A stretch of DNA of 64,000 nt from Winogradskya consettensis (GTDB lineage: Bacteria > Actinomycetota > Actinomycetes > Mycobacteriales > Micromonosporaceae). The stretch spans positions 186,001 through 250,000 of the forward strand of contig NZ_BOQP01000008.1 in assembly GCF_018332715.1 (NCBI RefSeq), read 5' to 3'. Under the pieces are notes generated by a model. It searched no databases, was not told the DNA's origin, and worked only from the letters and a program-made list of their open reading frames with translations. Each line of letters begins with the position of its first letter. Position 1 is the stretch's first letter. The position numbers and the translations under genes were made by a program. Below, in pieces: positions 1 through 9,166 of this stretch.

Positions 1-1731
1 AGCCCTGCCGAGAGCCCCGCCGAGACCGGCGATGATCCGGCCGACATGGTGCTGATGCGGGCCCGGGCCGACTGGTGCGCCGAGGGCCGCTGGGTCACGA
101 TCCCGCTGCGCGGCGCCGACGGGCTCGCCGACATCAACAGCGTGCTGCACGGCCACGACGGGCGGGGCTCGCACGTCACGGCGGTCAAGAGCACCTGGTC
201 GTCGGGGGAGTTCGTGCCGGTGGGGGTGCTGGCCGATACGCGTACGGGCAGAGCCTGGGCCTGGCAGATAGAGCACAACGGCGCGTGGCGCTGGGAGGTC
301 GACGGCCGCCGGGACGCGCCGGACGCATACGCGCTGATCGTCACCGGCCCCACCGACGGCGACCACCAGTGGGCCACCCGCCTGGCCCCCGGCGAGCGTT
401 TCGTCAGCGTCCCCGTCTCGGTGGCGGTCTCCGACGAGGGCTACCAGGGCGCGATCGCGGCCCTGACCCACCAGCGCCGGGCGAGCAGGCGGCCGCACGC
501 CGCCGATGCGGGCCTGCCGCTGATCTTCAACGACTACATGAACACGCTGATGGGCGATCCGACCACGGAACGCCTGCTGCCCCTGATCGACGCCGCCGCG
601 GCGATCGGCGCGGAGTACTTCTGCATCGACGCCGGCTGGTACGACGACGGCGGGCACTGGTGGGACAGCGTCGGCGAGTGGGAGCCGTCGACCGGCCGGT
701 TCCCCGACGGCGGTCTGCGCAAGGTCCTCGACCACATCCGGGCCGCGGGCATGCAGCCCGGCCTGTGGCTCGAGCCCGAGGTGGTCGGCGTCCGCAGCCC
801 GATCGCGGACAAGCTGCCCGCGGAGGCGTTTCTCAGCCGCCACGGCGAACGGGTCGTCGAGCATTCCCGCTATCTGCTCGACCTGCGGCACCCGGCGGCC
901 CGCGCGCACCTCGACGAGGTGGTGGACCGGCTGGTCAACGACTACGGCGCGCGCTACTTCAAGCTCGACTACAACGTGACCCCCGGGCCCGGCACCGACC
1001 GCGACGCGCTGCAGCCCGGCGAGGGCCTGCTCGACCACAACCGGGCGCACCTCGAGTGGCTCGACGGCGTGCTCGACCGGCACCCCGACGTGATCTTCGA
1101 GAACTGCGCGTCCGGTGCCATGCGGGCCGACTACGCGCTGCTGTCGCGGTTGCAGCTGCAGTCGACCTCGGATCAGCAGGACTTCCGGCTGTACGCGGCG
1201 ATCGCGGCGGCGGCGCCCGCGACGATGCTGCCCGAGCAGGCCGGTAACTGGGCCTATCCCGAGGCGGGCCAGTCCGACGAGGAGATCGCGTTCACGATGG
1301 TGAACGGGCTGGCCGGGCGGCTCTACCTCTCCGGCTACCTGAACCAGATGGGCGAGCGCGAGGTGTCCCTGATCCGCGACGCGGTGCGGGTGCACCAGCG
1401 GATCCGCGGCGACGTCGCCCGCTCGGTGCCGTTCTGGCCGGTCGGGCTGCCCGAATGGGAGGACGACCTGGTGGTGCTGGGTCTGCGTACCCCGGAGTGC
1501 ACCTACCTGGCCGTGTGGTGGCGCGGCGATGCCCCCACGGTGAAGACCCTCGACCTCACCCACGAAAAAGGCGGCGCGCTCGTTGTGCGTACCGAATATC
1601 CCGAGAGTTTGACCGACTGGGACCCGCAGTGGGACGCCCAGGCCGGACGTCTGACGTTTTCCCCGGGGGCCGGACCGGCCGCCCGTCTGTTCCGCCTCGA
1701 CCCGATCTCGGACTTGGAGAACCAGCTATGA
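1..1731 (+). CDS. Alpha-galactosidase, GH36 family (5' end outside window)
   Basis: Removes alpha-linked galactose from oligosaccharides such as melibiose, raffinose or galactomannan fragments. The frame is open back to base 1, so the start and most of the N-terminal beta-sandwich lie upstream; 576 residues are visible of the usual ~700. The barrel carries FNDYMNTLMGDP, CIDAGWY, the nucleophile motif YFKLDYN (Asp codon 967-969), ENCASGAMRAD, and STSDQQD with the probable acid/base Asp (codon 1171-1173). The stop overlaps the ATG of the next gene (ATGA at 1728-1731), so it is translationally coupled to the sugar importer that follows. No signal peptide can be judged; the pairing with an importer suggests a cytoplasmic enzyme acting on imported galactosides (inference). 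Confidence 0.93.
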   Translation, partial: SPAESPAETGDDPADMVLMRARADWCAEGRWVTIPLRGADGLADINSVLHGHDGRGSHVTAVKSTWSSGEFVPVGVLADTRTGRAWAWQIEHNGAWRWEVDGRRDAPDAYALIVTGPTDGDHQWATRLAPGERFVSVPVSVAVSDEGYQGAIAALTHQRRASRRPHAADAGLPLIFNDYMNTLMGDPTTERLLPLIDAAAAIGAEYFCIDAGWYDDGGHWWDSVGEWEPSTGRFPDGGLRKVLDHIRAAGMQPGLWLEPEVVGVRSPIADKLPAEAFLSRHGERVVEHSRYLLDLRHPAARAHLDEVVDRLVNDYGARYFKLDYNVTPGPGTDRDALQPGEGLLDHNRAHLEWLDGVLDRHPDVIFENCASGAMRADYALLSRLQLQSTSDQQDFRLYAAIAAAAPATMLPEQAGNWAYPEAGQSDEEIAFTMVNGLAGRLYLSGYLNQMGEREVSLIRDAVRVHQRIRGDVARSVPFWPVGLPEWEDDLVVLGLRTPECTYLAVWWRGDAPTVKTLDLTHEKGGALVVRTEYPESLTDWDPQWDAQAGRLTFSPGAGPAARLFRLDPISDLENQL

Positions 1732-3047
1732 GTGCATCACGTCTTTACCGGGCCGCGATCGCGGCCGCGGGCGTCGCCGCGCTGCTGGCCGGCTGCTCGG
1801 CGGGCAACCCGGAGACCCCCAGCGGCTCGGACGCCGCCGTCACCTGGCCCGACCCGACGGCGAGCCTGTCCGGCGTGACCCTGACCTACTGGACCGCCAC
1901 GCAGACCGCGACCATGGCCGACTCCGTGATCAAGGCCTTCGAGGAGAAGACCGGGGCGAAGATCAACAAGGTCATCATCCCGGATGTGTACGAGACCAAC
2001 GCGCCGACCAAGCTCGCCACCGGCGCCAAGCCCGACCTGGCCACGTGGCAGCCGACCGGGAGTGAGCTGGCCCTGCTCAAGCCCGCGACCGGCCTTCAGG
2101 TGCTCGACGGCGCCCCCTGGCTGGCGCAGCAGACACCGGCGGTGCAGCAGCTCGGCCTGGTCGACGGCAAGCACTACGCCGCGTTCGTCAACGTGCCCTC
2201 CACGCTCGGCATCTTCTACAACAAGGAGGCCTTCGCCAAGGCCGGCATCACGGCCGACCCGAAGAACTTCCAGGAGCTGCTCACCGATGCCGGCAAGATC
2301 AAGGCGACGGGTACGGCACCCTTCTTCGGCGCCGCCGGTGACCAGTGGCCGACCCAGTGGTGGCCGCAGGTGCTGCTCGCCGAGCAGTCCAAGGCCGGCC
2401 TGTGGGACAAGGTGAACAGCAACAAGGAGAAGTTCACCGACCCGACGATCCTCGACGCGATCACCACGTTCAAGAAGATGAACGACGACGGCCTGTTCAA
2501 CGCCGACAACAAGACCTCGAAGTACACCGAGTCCGGCCCGGCGCTGCTCAGCGGCAAGGCCGCCATGGTGCTGCAGCTGACCTCCTTCACGTCGCTGCTG
2601 CAGTCGACCGCCGACACGGCCACGATCAACAGCAAGATCGGCTGGTTCCCGATCTCCAAGGACGGCACCACCGCCACCGTGGTGCCCGGCGGCGACAACG
2701 CGCTGGTCGCGATGAAGACCGGCGACGCGAAGCGCGAGGCCGCGGCCCGCCAGTTCCTCGAGTTCTGGCTGCAGACCGGCTACGCCGACTACATCAAGCA
2801 GGCCAACGCCGTCTCGATCGAGCCGTCCGTGGAGAGCCCCGCCACCGTGCCCGACGTCGCCAAGGCCGCCTCGGCCGCCCTGGACGGCGCCGCCGGGTCG
2901 ATGCAGCAGAACGCCGCTGTCAACCCCGACTTCTATGTCAACCTGGCGAACATGGTCAACGGCACGATGACCCCGCAGCAGGTCGCCTCCACCACCCAGG
3001 CGCAGTTCGCCCAGCTGGCCCAGGCCCTCGGGGTCGAAGGGTTCTGA
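1728..3047 (+). CDS. Sugar ABC transporter substrate-binding lipoprotein
   Basis: Extracellular solute-binding protein of the carbohydrate-uptake ABC class (MalE/UgpB type), 439 residues. A lipoprotein signal ends in the lipobox LLAGC with Cys23 as the lipidation site. The mature protein starts with a Ser/Pro-rich linker and then the family pattern VTLTYWTATQT, then EEKTGAKINKV and YNKEAFAKAGI. It overlaps the alpha-galactosidase stop by 4 bases and is followed after 2 bases by two permease genes, so it should deliver an alpha-galactoside to them. The ligand is inferred from the neighbouring GH36 enzyme only. No ATPase gene is present; these importers commonly share an MsiK-type ATPase encoded elsewhere. 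Confidence 0.92.
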   Translation: MSASRLYRAAIAAAGVAALLAGCSAGNPETPSGSDAAVTWPDPTASLSGVTLTYWTATQTATMADSVIKAFEEKTGAKINKVIIPDVYETNAPTKLATGAKPDLATWQPTGSELALLKPATGLQVLDGAPWLAQQTPAVQQLGLVDGKHYAAFVNVPSTLGIFYNKEAFAKAGITADPKNFQELLTDAGKIKATGTAPFFGAAGDQWPTQWWPQVLLAEQSKAGLWDKVNSNKEKFTDPTILDAITTFKKMNDDGLFNADNKTSKYTESGPALLSGKAAMVLQLTSFTSLLQSTADTATINSKIGWFPISKDGTTATVVPGGDNALVAMKTGDAKREAAARQFLEFWLQTGYADYIKQANAVSIEPSVESPATVPDVAKAASAALDGAAGSMQQNAAVNPDFYVNLANMVNGTMTPQQVASTTQAQFAQLAQALGVEGF

Positions 3048-3049
3048 CA

Positions 3050-3991
3050 ATGACAGCCACCACCTCCGCCGCGCCGGTGTCCGCACCGGCGCGGCGCGAG
3101 CCGGAGCGCAAGGTGCGCCACTCGCGGGCCGCGGGGCTCTACCCCACGTGGTTCCTGGCCCCCGCCTTCGCCATCCTGCTCGTCTTCTTCTTCGTCCCGA
3201 CCCTGTTCAACTTCATCTACGCGTTCACGAACTGGTCGGCGTTCCACAACGACATCGCGGGCGTGGGCCTCGCCAACTTCCGCGCCGTCCTGAGCAACGG
3301 CGCGCTGGTGTCCTCGCTCGGGATCACCGTCGTGTACGCCGTCCTCGTCGCCATCATGCAGAACGGCTTCGGTCTCGGCCTGGCCCTGCTGCTCGAACGC
3401 GACACCCGGCTCAACCGGTTCGCCCGGGTCATCGTCTTCCTGCCCGTGCTGATGTCCGCGCTCGCCGTCGGCTACATCTTCCAGGCCCTGCTCAAGCCGG
3501 ACGGCGCCCTCAACGGCCTGCTCGGCGGGATCAGCGGGCATCCGGTGACGATCCCGTGGCTCGGCAGCACGACCTGGACCATCGTCGTGGTCGCGTTCGT
3601 CAACTCCTGGAAGTGGATGGGGCTGGCGATGGTCATCTACCTGGCCGGCCTCAAGACCATCTCCGAGGACGTCCTGGAGGCGGCCCGCATCGACGGCGCC
3701 GGGGTGTGGAAGACGTTCCGCGACATCCGCTTCCCGCTGCTGGCCCCCGCGATCACGTTCAACGTGGCGACGGCGCTGCTCGGCTCGTTCAACGGCTTCG
3801 ACACGATCCTGTCCACCACCGGTGGTGGACCGGCGCAGAAGACCGAGGTCCTCGACATCTACATCTTCAAGGTCTACGGCAACGGCCTGTTCGCCCAGGC
3901 CACCACGATGAGCCTGGTGTTGTTCCTGGTGGTCACCGTGCTGGCCTTCCCGGTCATCGGCTACCTGCGCAAGAGGGAGCGTGTGCTGTGA
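3050..3991 (+). CDS. Sugar ABC transporter permease (MalF/UgpA type)
   Basis: Inner-membrane permease of 313 residues. The ATG at 3050 lies 2 bases after the preceding stop; the frame is open far upstream but that extension would lie inside the binding-protein gene. A cytoplasmic Ala/Arg-rich head is followed by six hydrophobic segments beginning at TWFLAPAFAILLVFFFVP. The EAA loop that contacts the ATPase reads VLEAARIDGAGVWKTFRDI. It pairs with the next gene to make a heterodimeric channel for the sugar bound by the preceding lipoprotein. The GTG of the next gene overlaps its stop (GTGA). Confidence 0.92.
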   Translation: MTATTSAAPVSAPARREPERKVRHSRAAGLYPTWFLAPAFAILLVFFFVPTLFNFIYAFTNWSAFHNDIAGVGLANFRAVLSNGALVSSLGITVVYAVLVAIMQNGFGLGLALLLERDTRLNRFARVIVFLPVLMSALAVGYIFQALLKPDGALNGLLGGISGHPVTIPWLGSTTWTIVVVAFVNSWKWMGLAMVIYLAGLKTISEDVLEAARIDGAGVWKTFRDIRFPLLAPAITFNVATALLGSFNGFDTILSTTGGGPAQKTEVLDIYIFKVYGNGLFAQATTMSLVLFLVVTVLAFPVIGYLRKRERVL

Positions 3992-4821
3992 ACGGCTCCG
4001 CGTTGTGGAAGCGCGTACTCCAGCCGGCCGTGGTGGTGATCCTGCTGGTCGTCGTGATCGGCATCCCGCTCTACCTGGCGCTGGTCACCTCGGCGAAGTC
4101 GCAGGGCGAGGCGAACATCCCCGACCTGTCGCTGCCGTCGTCGTGGCACCTCGCCGACAACTACTCCAAGGCGTTCACGCAGGGCGACGTGCCGTGGGCG
4201 CTGTTCGGGAGCCTGCTGGTGATGGTGCCGGCGGTCGTGGGCGTGCTCGTCTTCGGATCGCTCGCCTCATGGGTGCTGGCGCGCCGCTCCGGGCGTACGG
4301 TGTCAATTCTGTACTCGGCCGCGATCAGCGGCATCATCCTGCCGCCCGCGGTGGTGACCATCGTCCTGCTGCTGCGTCAGCTCGGCCTGGCCAGCACCCC
4401 GTTCGGCATGATGTGCGTCTACATGGGCATGTACATGTCGCTGGTCATCTTCTTCATCACCGGCTTCATCCGCACGATCCCCCTGGAGCTCGAGGAAGCG
4501 GCCCGCATCGACGGCGCCAAACCTCTGATGATCTTCGTACGCGTGATCCTGCCGCTGCTGCGTCCCGTGATCGCCACCGCCACGATCCTGATCTGCCTCT
4601 ACATCTGGAACGACGTCTTCTACTCGTTCTTCGTCCTCGGCGGCGGAAGCGTCACCACGCTGCCCCTCAACCTGTACTCGGTGGCCAGCAGCAACCTCTA
4701 CCAGAACAACTGGAACCTCGTCTTCGCCTACGTGGTCCTGATGAGCCTGCCGCTGGTCGTCATCTTCACGTTCGCCCAGCGCCGCATCATCTCCGGCATC
4801 ACCGGCGGCGCCGTCAAGTAG
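3988..4821 (+). CDS. Sugar ABC transporter permease (MalG/UgpE type)
   Basis: Second permease of the importer, 277 residues, started at the GTG overlapping the previous stop (3988-3991). Six hydrophobic segments are visible and the EAA loop reads LELEEAARIDGAKPLMIFVRVILP. The C-terminus RRIISGITGGAVK is the usual end of MalG-like permeases. It is the last gene of the alpha-galactoside operon; the next gene begins 54 bases downstream with no clear hairpin between, so read-through is possible. Confidence 0.92.
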   Translation: MNGSALWKRVLQPAVVVILLVVVIGIPLYLALVTSAKSQGEANIPDLSLPSSWHLADNYSKAFTQGDVPWALFGSLLVMVPAVVGVLVFGSLASWVLARRSGRTVSILYSAAISGIILPPAVVTIVLLLRQLGLASTPFGMMCVYMGMYMSLVIFFITGFIRTIPLELEEAARIDGAKPLMIFVRVILPLLRPVIATATILICLYIWNDVFYSFFVLGGGSVTTLPLNLYSVASSNLYQNNWNLVFAYVVLMSLPLVVIFTFAQRRIISGITGGAVK

Positions 4822-4875
4822 CTCCCGTTGTGGAAACCCGCAGGTCCGGTCGGTGCACCTCGGCACAATGGACAG

Positions 4876-6441
4876 GTGGAAACCTTCGACGTCGTCATCG
4901 TGGGCAGCGGTCACAACGCCCTTGTCACCGCCGCGTATCTGACCCGGGCCGGTCGCTCGGTGCTCGTGCTGGAACGCAACGACCGGCCCGGTGGCCTGGT
5001 CCGCACCGAGGAGCTGACGGTGCCGGGCTTCCACCACGACGTCTACTCCAGTGCGCACCCGTTGCTGCTCGCCGGCCCGGTCTACGCGGATCTCGGGCCG
5101 CAGCTCGAGGCGCGGGGCCTGACCTATGTGAACACCGACCTGCCGAGCGGGGTGTCGTTCCCCGACGGGCGGACCGCCGTCGTGCACCGCGACATGGACG
5201 CGATGGTGAACGAGGCCGACCGGCTCGCACCCGGTGACGGTACGGTGTTCGCGGACATGCTGACGTCGTTCGCTCCGTACGCCGGGGACCTGTTCGGGCT
5301 CTTCCAGCAGGACCTGACCGCCCCGGGCGCCGCCGACACCGTGCGCCGGTTGTTCGGCGGGATGACGCCGTTGACGGGTCTGCTGTTCGACTCCGCGCGT
5401 ACCGTCGTCGGTCGTTTCCGGTCCCCGGAACTGCGCGCCATGCTCGCGCACTGGGTGATGCACATGGGCCGCACCCCCGACGCCGCCGACAGCGGCCTCT
5501 GGGTCATCCTCATGACCCAGGCGATGATGATGGCCGGCATGCCCATCCCGGTCGGCGGCAGCCAGGCCCTCACCGACGCGCTCGCCCGGATCGTCACCGA
5601 CGGCGGCGGCCGGATCGAGACCGGCGCCGAGGTCACCCGGATCCACGTCACCGGCGGGCGGGCCACGGCCGTCGAGACCGCGGCGGGGGAGCGCTACACC
5701 GCCCGGCAGGCAGTCGTCGCGGGAACCGGCCCGGACCAGCTCTACCTGCACCTGCTCGACCCCGCCGACGTCCCGGCGTCGCTGCGCACCCAGGCCACCG
5801 GCTACCGTTACGGCCGCGGGTGCGTCCAGATCCAGTTCGCACTCAGTACGCCGCCAGCGTGGCCCGACAGCCGCTTCGCCACGATCGGCCAGCCGCACCT
5901 CACGAACGGCCTCGACGCGACCACCGTCGCCGTCGCCCAGGCCACCGCCGGCCTGCTCCCCGCCGACCCGACGTTCACCGTCGACTGCCCGACCGCCCTC
6001 GACCCGAGCCGCGCACCCCAGGGCCGGGCCATCCTGCGCGCCCAGCTCCTGGAGATGCCGATCCGGCCCACCGGCGACGCCCTGGGCACCATCGACGTCG
6101 GCGACGGCACCTGGAGCAAGGACCTCACCGAACGCGTCGTCGAACGCACCCTCGACACCATCGACAAGCACATCCCCGGCGTACGCGGCACCGTGCTCGC
6201 CCACGCCACGGTCACGCCCGACGACCTGGCGGGCTTCAACCCCAACTGCGGCCCGGGCGATCCGTACGGCGGCGCCAACGACCTCGCCCAGAGCTACCTC
6301 CTGCGCCCGCTGCCGGGCCACGCCTCCCACCGCAGCCCCATCGACGGGCTGTTCATGGTGGGCGCGGCCACGTGGCCCGGCCACGGCATCAGCGGAGCCT
6401 CGGGCTACATCGTCGCCCAGCAACTCCTCGCTGATCGGTGA
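4876..6441 (+). CDS. FAD-dependent oxidoreductase, phytoene-desaturase-like
   Basis: Flavoprotein of 521 residues in the phytoene dehydrogenase/carotenoid isomerase-like superfamily (PYROXD2-like branch). The N-terminal dinucleotide-binding motif is VVIVGSGHNALVTAAYL followed by the ribose-binding Glu in VLERNDRPGG; the C-terminal FAD motif is MVGAATWPGHGISGASG. A GTG at 4876 is chosen because it places the Rossmann motif about 10 residues in; the ATG at 4828 would add 16 unlike residues. There are no crt biosynthesis genes nearby, so a carotenoid substrate is not supported by context and the reaction is unknown. It ends base-to-base against the convergent wall-protein gene. Confidence 0.85.
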   Translation: METFDVVIVGSGHNALVTAAYLTRAGRSVLVLERNDRPGGLVRTEELTVPGFHHDVYSSAHPLLLAGPVYADLGPQLEARGLTYVNTDLPSGVSFPDGRTAVVHRDMDAMVNEADRLAPGDGTVFADMLTSFAPYAGDLFGLFQQDLTAPGAADTVRRLFGGMTPLTGLLFDSARTVVGRFRSPELRAMLAHWVMHMGRTPDAADSGLWVILMTQAMMMAGMPIPVGGSQALTDALARIVTDGGGRIETGAEVTRIHVTGGRATAVETAAGERYTARQAVVAGTGPDQLYLHLLDPADVPASLRTQATGYRYGRGCVQIQFALSTPPAWPDSRFATIGQPHLTNGLDATTVAVAQATAGLLPADPTFTVDCPTALDPSRAPQGRAILRAQLLEMPIRPTGDALGTIDVGDGTWSKDLTERVVERTLDTIDKHIPGVRGTVLAHATVTPDDLAGFNPNCGPGDPYGGANDLAQSYLLRPLPGHASHRSPIDGLFMVGAATWPGHGISGASGYIVAQQLLADR

Positions 6442-7821
6442 CTACGCGCTGAACCGGGTCCGGCGGCGTCGTGCCAGGACGAAACCGGCGAGTCCGGCGA
6501 TCACCAGCAGCACCCCGGCTCCCGCGACGACCACGGTGCGGGAGCCGGTGATCGGCAGACTCCCACCGGCCTCCCCGTCATCGCCACCACCGCCCGGTGC
6601 CGGGGCCGGTGACGTCGTCGGGGAGCTGCTCGGCGGATCCGGGGTCGGAGGCCAGAAGAGCATCACAAAACCGGTCGATCTGCTCACGGTGCCGACGAGG
6701 TCCGCCGCCCCGCTCGTGAGCGTGAAGGCCGCCGCGGTGCCTTTCGTGGCGGTGGTGTTCTCGATGGCGTCTATGCCCGCCAGCTTCGCGATGCCGCCTT
6801 TGTCGTCCGCCCACTCCTTGCTCACCCAGTGGAAGCGCAGGTCCTTGCCGTAGTCGCCGACGAGGTACGGTGCGACTGTGGTGCCGATGGCGCCGTCGAC
6901 CCGCAGCGTGGCTCCGGGAGCCAGATCGGTGTCGAACGAGCACCACGCGGAGTCCGGCTTCTCCTCCAGCGTGAACCAGCAGTTGTCGCCGAGCCGGATG
7001 AACTTCAGCCCGTTGTCCGACAGCCGCACGTCGAGGACGAGCCCGTGCACGGTTTCGCTGCCGAGATTACGGACACCCAGCGTTCCCGGTAGCGGCTGGC
7101 CCGGGCCGACGTTGTAGGACCACCGGGGGTTGTCGTTCTGGGACTTCTTCTCGTGCATCGCGAGGAGCTCCGCGCTGTCCGGCCCGGACGGCGGGATCGG
7201 CGGCAGAGCCGTCGGCGTGGGGCCTGTGGCCGGCCCGACGCCGTTGTGGATGATGCCTTCGGAGATGGAGGAGCCGATCCGTGGTGAGCCGGGCTCCAGG
7301 ACCAGGGTGCCCTGGTCGCCCCGGACGGCGTCGGCACCGGCGAGGGCTTCGAGTCCGCCCTTCGAGTCCGCCCATTCCTTGCTGGACCAGTCGAAGAACG
7401 TCGACTTGGTCCGGTGGGCCGGGTCCGGCTCGGGGACGGCCCCGTAGACCGGCCCCTTCAGCGCCAGCACCTGTCCCGCCGCGATCGTGTCGGCGAACTC
7501 GCACCAGGCCGAGCCGTCCGTGGTGAAGACGCAGTTGTCGTACTTCCGGGGGAACCGCAGGTTCTCATCCCTGAGGTTGATCTCGACGACGAGCCCCGGA
7601 ATCGCCGTGGTGCCCCTGTTCCGCACCCCGATCACCGCCCGCGACACGTATCCGGCCCGCATCGAGGAGCCTTCGGGCTTCCCGCTCTCGACGGAGTATT
7701 CGGTTGCATCCTCCAGCGCGCCCTTGGCGGGCGCGGCATACGCCACGACGGGCACCGCGGCGACGGCAGCCGCGAGCGCAGCCAGCCCCGCCGCGGCACG
7801 ATATATGAATCCGTTCTTCAT
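6442..7821 (-). CDS. LPxTG cell-wall protein with duplicated domain
   Basis: Secreted, sortase-anchored protein of 459 residues. A signal peptide occupies about residues 1-30 (ends VVAYAAPA). The sorting signal is LPITG at 422-426, then a hydrophobic helix and an RRRR tail. Between them are two related domains (about 50-195 and 230-385). Each has the cysteine pair DNC-x-F ... AWC-x-F and the motif SKEWAD-x-KGG ... LAG-x-DA, so the protein arose by internal duplication. A Pro/Ser/Thr-rich spacer lies before the anchor. The domain function is unknown; surface display and a disulphide in each repeat are inferred. The gene stands alone between convergent and divergent neighbours. Confidence 0.85.
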   Translation of the reverse strand: MKNGFIYRAAAGLAALAAAVAAVPVVAYAAPAKGALEDATEYSVESGKPEGSSMRAGYVSRAVIGVRNRGTTAIPGLVVEINLRDENLRFPRKYDNCVFTTDGSAWCEFADTIAAGQVLALKGPVYGAVPEPDPAHRTKSTFFDWSSKEWADSKGGLEALAGADAVRGDQGTLVLEPGSPRIGSSISEGIIHNGVGPATGPTPTALPPIPPSGPDSAELLAMHEKKSQNDNPRWSYNVGPGQPLPGTLGVRNLGSETVHGLVLDVRLSDNGLKFIRLGDNCWFTLEEKPDSAWCSFDTDLAPGATLRVDGAIGTTVAPYLVGDYGKDLRFHWVSKEWADDKGGIAKLAGIDAIENTTATKGTAAAFTLTSGAADLVGTVSRSTGFVMLFWPPTPDPPSSSPTTSPAPAPGGGGDDGEAGGSLPITGSRTVVVAGAGVLLVIAGLAGFVLARRRRTRFSA

Positions 7822-7977
7822 TTTCTGTTCCCCCGGGATCGTTACGGTCGCAACACCTTACAGAACCCGGGTCCATCATGGAGTCCCGCTGCGCCGGCCC
7901 TGGTGATCGCGGCCGCCACGCTCTGCGCCACCCGATCCCGGCCGGAGCCACGGGCCCGCACCCTTTACGCTCGCACC

Positions 7978-8307
7978 ATGGCCTATGACGAAGATCTCGC
8001 CCATCGGGTGCGGGCCCTGCTCGGCGGCGAGCGAGGTGTCGACGAGAAGCGCATGTTCGGCGGTCTCGCCATGCTGATCGGGGGCCGGATGGCCGTCGCC
8101 GTGCGCGGTGTCGGCGGCTTGATGGTCCGCGTCGACCCCGCCGAGCTCGACGGCTACTGCACCGAGCCCGGAGCCTCGCCCACCGTCATGCGCGACACCC
8201 CGATGAAGGGGTGGATCACCGTGACATCCGAGGCGTGCGAGGACGACGAGGCCCTGGCCCGCTGGGTGGGGCGCGGCACGGCGTACGTGCGAAGCCTTCG
8301 TGCTTGA
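7978..8307 (+). CDS. TfoX N-terminal domain protein
   Basis: Small cytoplasmic protein of 109 residues with the TfoX/Sxy N-terminal domain pattern: EKRMFGGLAMLIGGRMAV near residue 20-40, then MVRVDPAE and the end motif MKGWITVTSE. In enterics the domain belongs to a competence regulator; in actinomycetes stand-alone copies are common and of unknown role. The ATG at 7978 is preferred over upstream in-frame positions because the family begins right before this motif. Its stop overlaps by 8 bases the GTG of the broken isomerase gene that follows. Confidence 0.85.
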   Translation: MAYDEDLAHRVRALLGGERGVDEKRMFGGLAMLIGGRMAVAVRGVGGLMVRVDPAELDGYCTEPGASPTVMRDTPMKGWITVTSEACEDDEALARWVGRGTAYVRSLRA

Positions 8308-8573
8308 AGCCATCACGGCAGCCACCGAGCGCCTACTGCGGACCGCGACGGCGTTCTCGGACGCGGACGTCCGGCAGCCGTCGCTGCTGCCCGGCCGGAC
8401 CCGCGGGCATGTGCTGACCCACGTCGCCCGCAACGCCGACGGCGGCACCCGCCTGCTGACCTGGGCCCGGACGGGCGTCGAAACCCCGGAGTACCCCAGC
8501 ATGGCGGCCCGCGCCGAGGAGATCGAAGCGGGCCACCATCGGCGACCTGCCCCCGGTGCCCTTCCTCTACTGA
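8300..8573 (+). pseudogene. Broken mycothiol-dependent maleylpyruvate isomerase family gene
   Basis: The GTG at 8300 starts a recognisable MDMPI/DinB-like N-terminus: LPGRTRGHVLTHVARNADG holds the metal-site His region, and MAARAEEIEAG follows. The similarity stops at about residue 78 (base 8533). One frame over, bases 8532-8573 read ATIGDLPPVPFLY and stop, matching the Leu-Pro-Pro-x-Pro tail typical of this family. The middle and C-terminal bulk (more than 100 residues) is therefore missing and the join is out of frame. The remains end inside the 3' end of the convergent TetR gene. Read as a deletion-derived pseudogene; the family is normally ~200-250 residues. Confidence 0.7.
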
Positions 8574-9166
8574 GATGGTCCGGGAGCCGTGCGGACGGAG
8601 AGCAGGGCGTCGATCATGTCGCGCAGGGGGCCGACCAGGTCTTCCTTGGTGGCCGAGGCGAGGGGTTCCAGGCCCTGCAGCCGCATCAGGAGCATGCCCG
8701 TGGTGGCGGCGAGGACGATGTTCGCCCGGAGCACCATCTGCGGGTCAACGTCGGGGTCGGCGCCGGTTGCGGCTGCCAGTTTGGCGCCGTAGCCGCGCAG
8801 GACGTCGAGCCGGATCTCGTCGGCTCGCACATCACCCGATGACCGGAGCAACAGCAGCAACATCGGGTCCGGGGTGCCGGTCCGGTCGGAGTCGCCGATC
8901 CGGGCGGCGATGGCCTCGGCGATGCGTTCCAGGGGGACATTGTCGGCGCGGCGCCGGAATTCGTCCGCGGCCAGCGTCAGGCACGCCGAGAACAGGCCCT
9001 CCTTCGACTCGAAATACCGGCTGACCAGGGCGATGTTGACGCCGGCGTCGTCGGCGATCTCGCGCAGTGTGGTGGCTGCGTAGCCGTTGTGGGCGAACCG
9101 CTGCCGCGCGGCGTCCAGCAGCAGCTGGCGGGTGCGGGCCGCGTTGCGCCGGCGGGGCTCGGTCAT
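8567..9166 (-). CDS. TetR/AcrR family transcriptional regulator
   Basis: DNA-binding repressor of 199 residues. The N-terminal helix-turn-helix reads TLREIADDAGVNIALVSRYFESKEGLF (about 37-63), and the remainder is the all-helical ligand-binding domain of the class. Its ATG overlaps the stop of the metallo-hydrolase gene upstream (ATGA, 9163-9166), so the two are co-transcribed and the regulator probably responds to a compound connected with that enzyme (inference). Its 3' end overlaps the broken MDMPI gene on the other strand by 7 bases. Confidence 0.9.
   Translation of the reverse strand: MTEPRRRNAARTRQLLLDAARQRFAHNGYAATTLREIADDAGVNIALVSRYFESKEGLFSACLTLAADEFRRRADNVPLERIAEAIAARIGDSDRTGTPDPMLLLLLRSSGDVRADEIRLDVLRGYGAKLAAATGADPDVDPQMVLRANIVLAATTGMLLMRLQGLEPLASATKEDLVGPLRDMIDALLSVRTAPGPSQ

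Noticed and set aside
4303..6423. Minus-strand open frame of 706 codons
   Set aside because: It crosses two genes on the plus strand with clear permease and flavoprotein motifs; no start context or domain.
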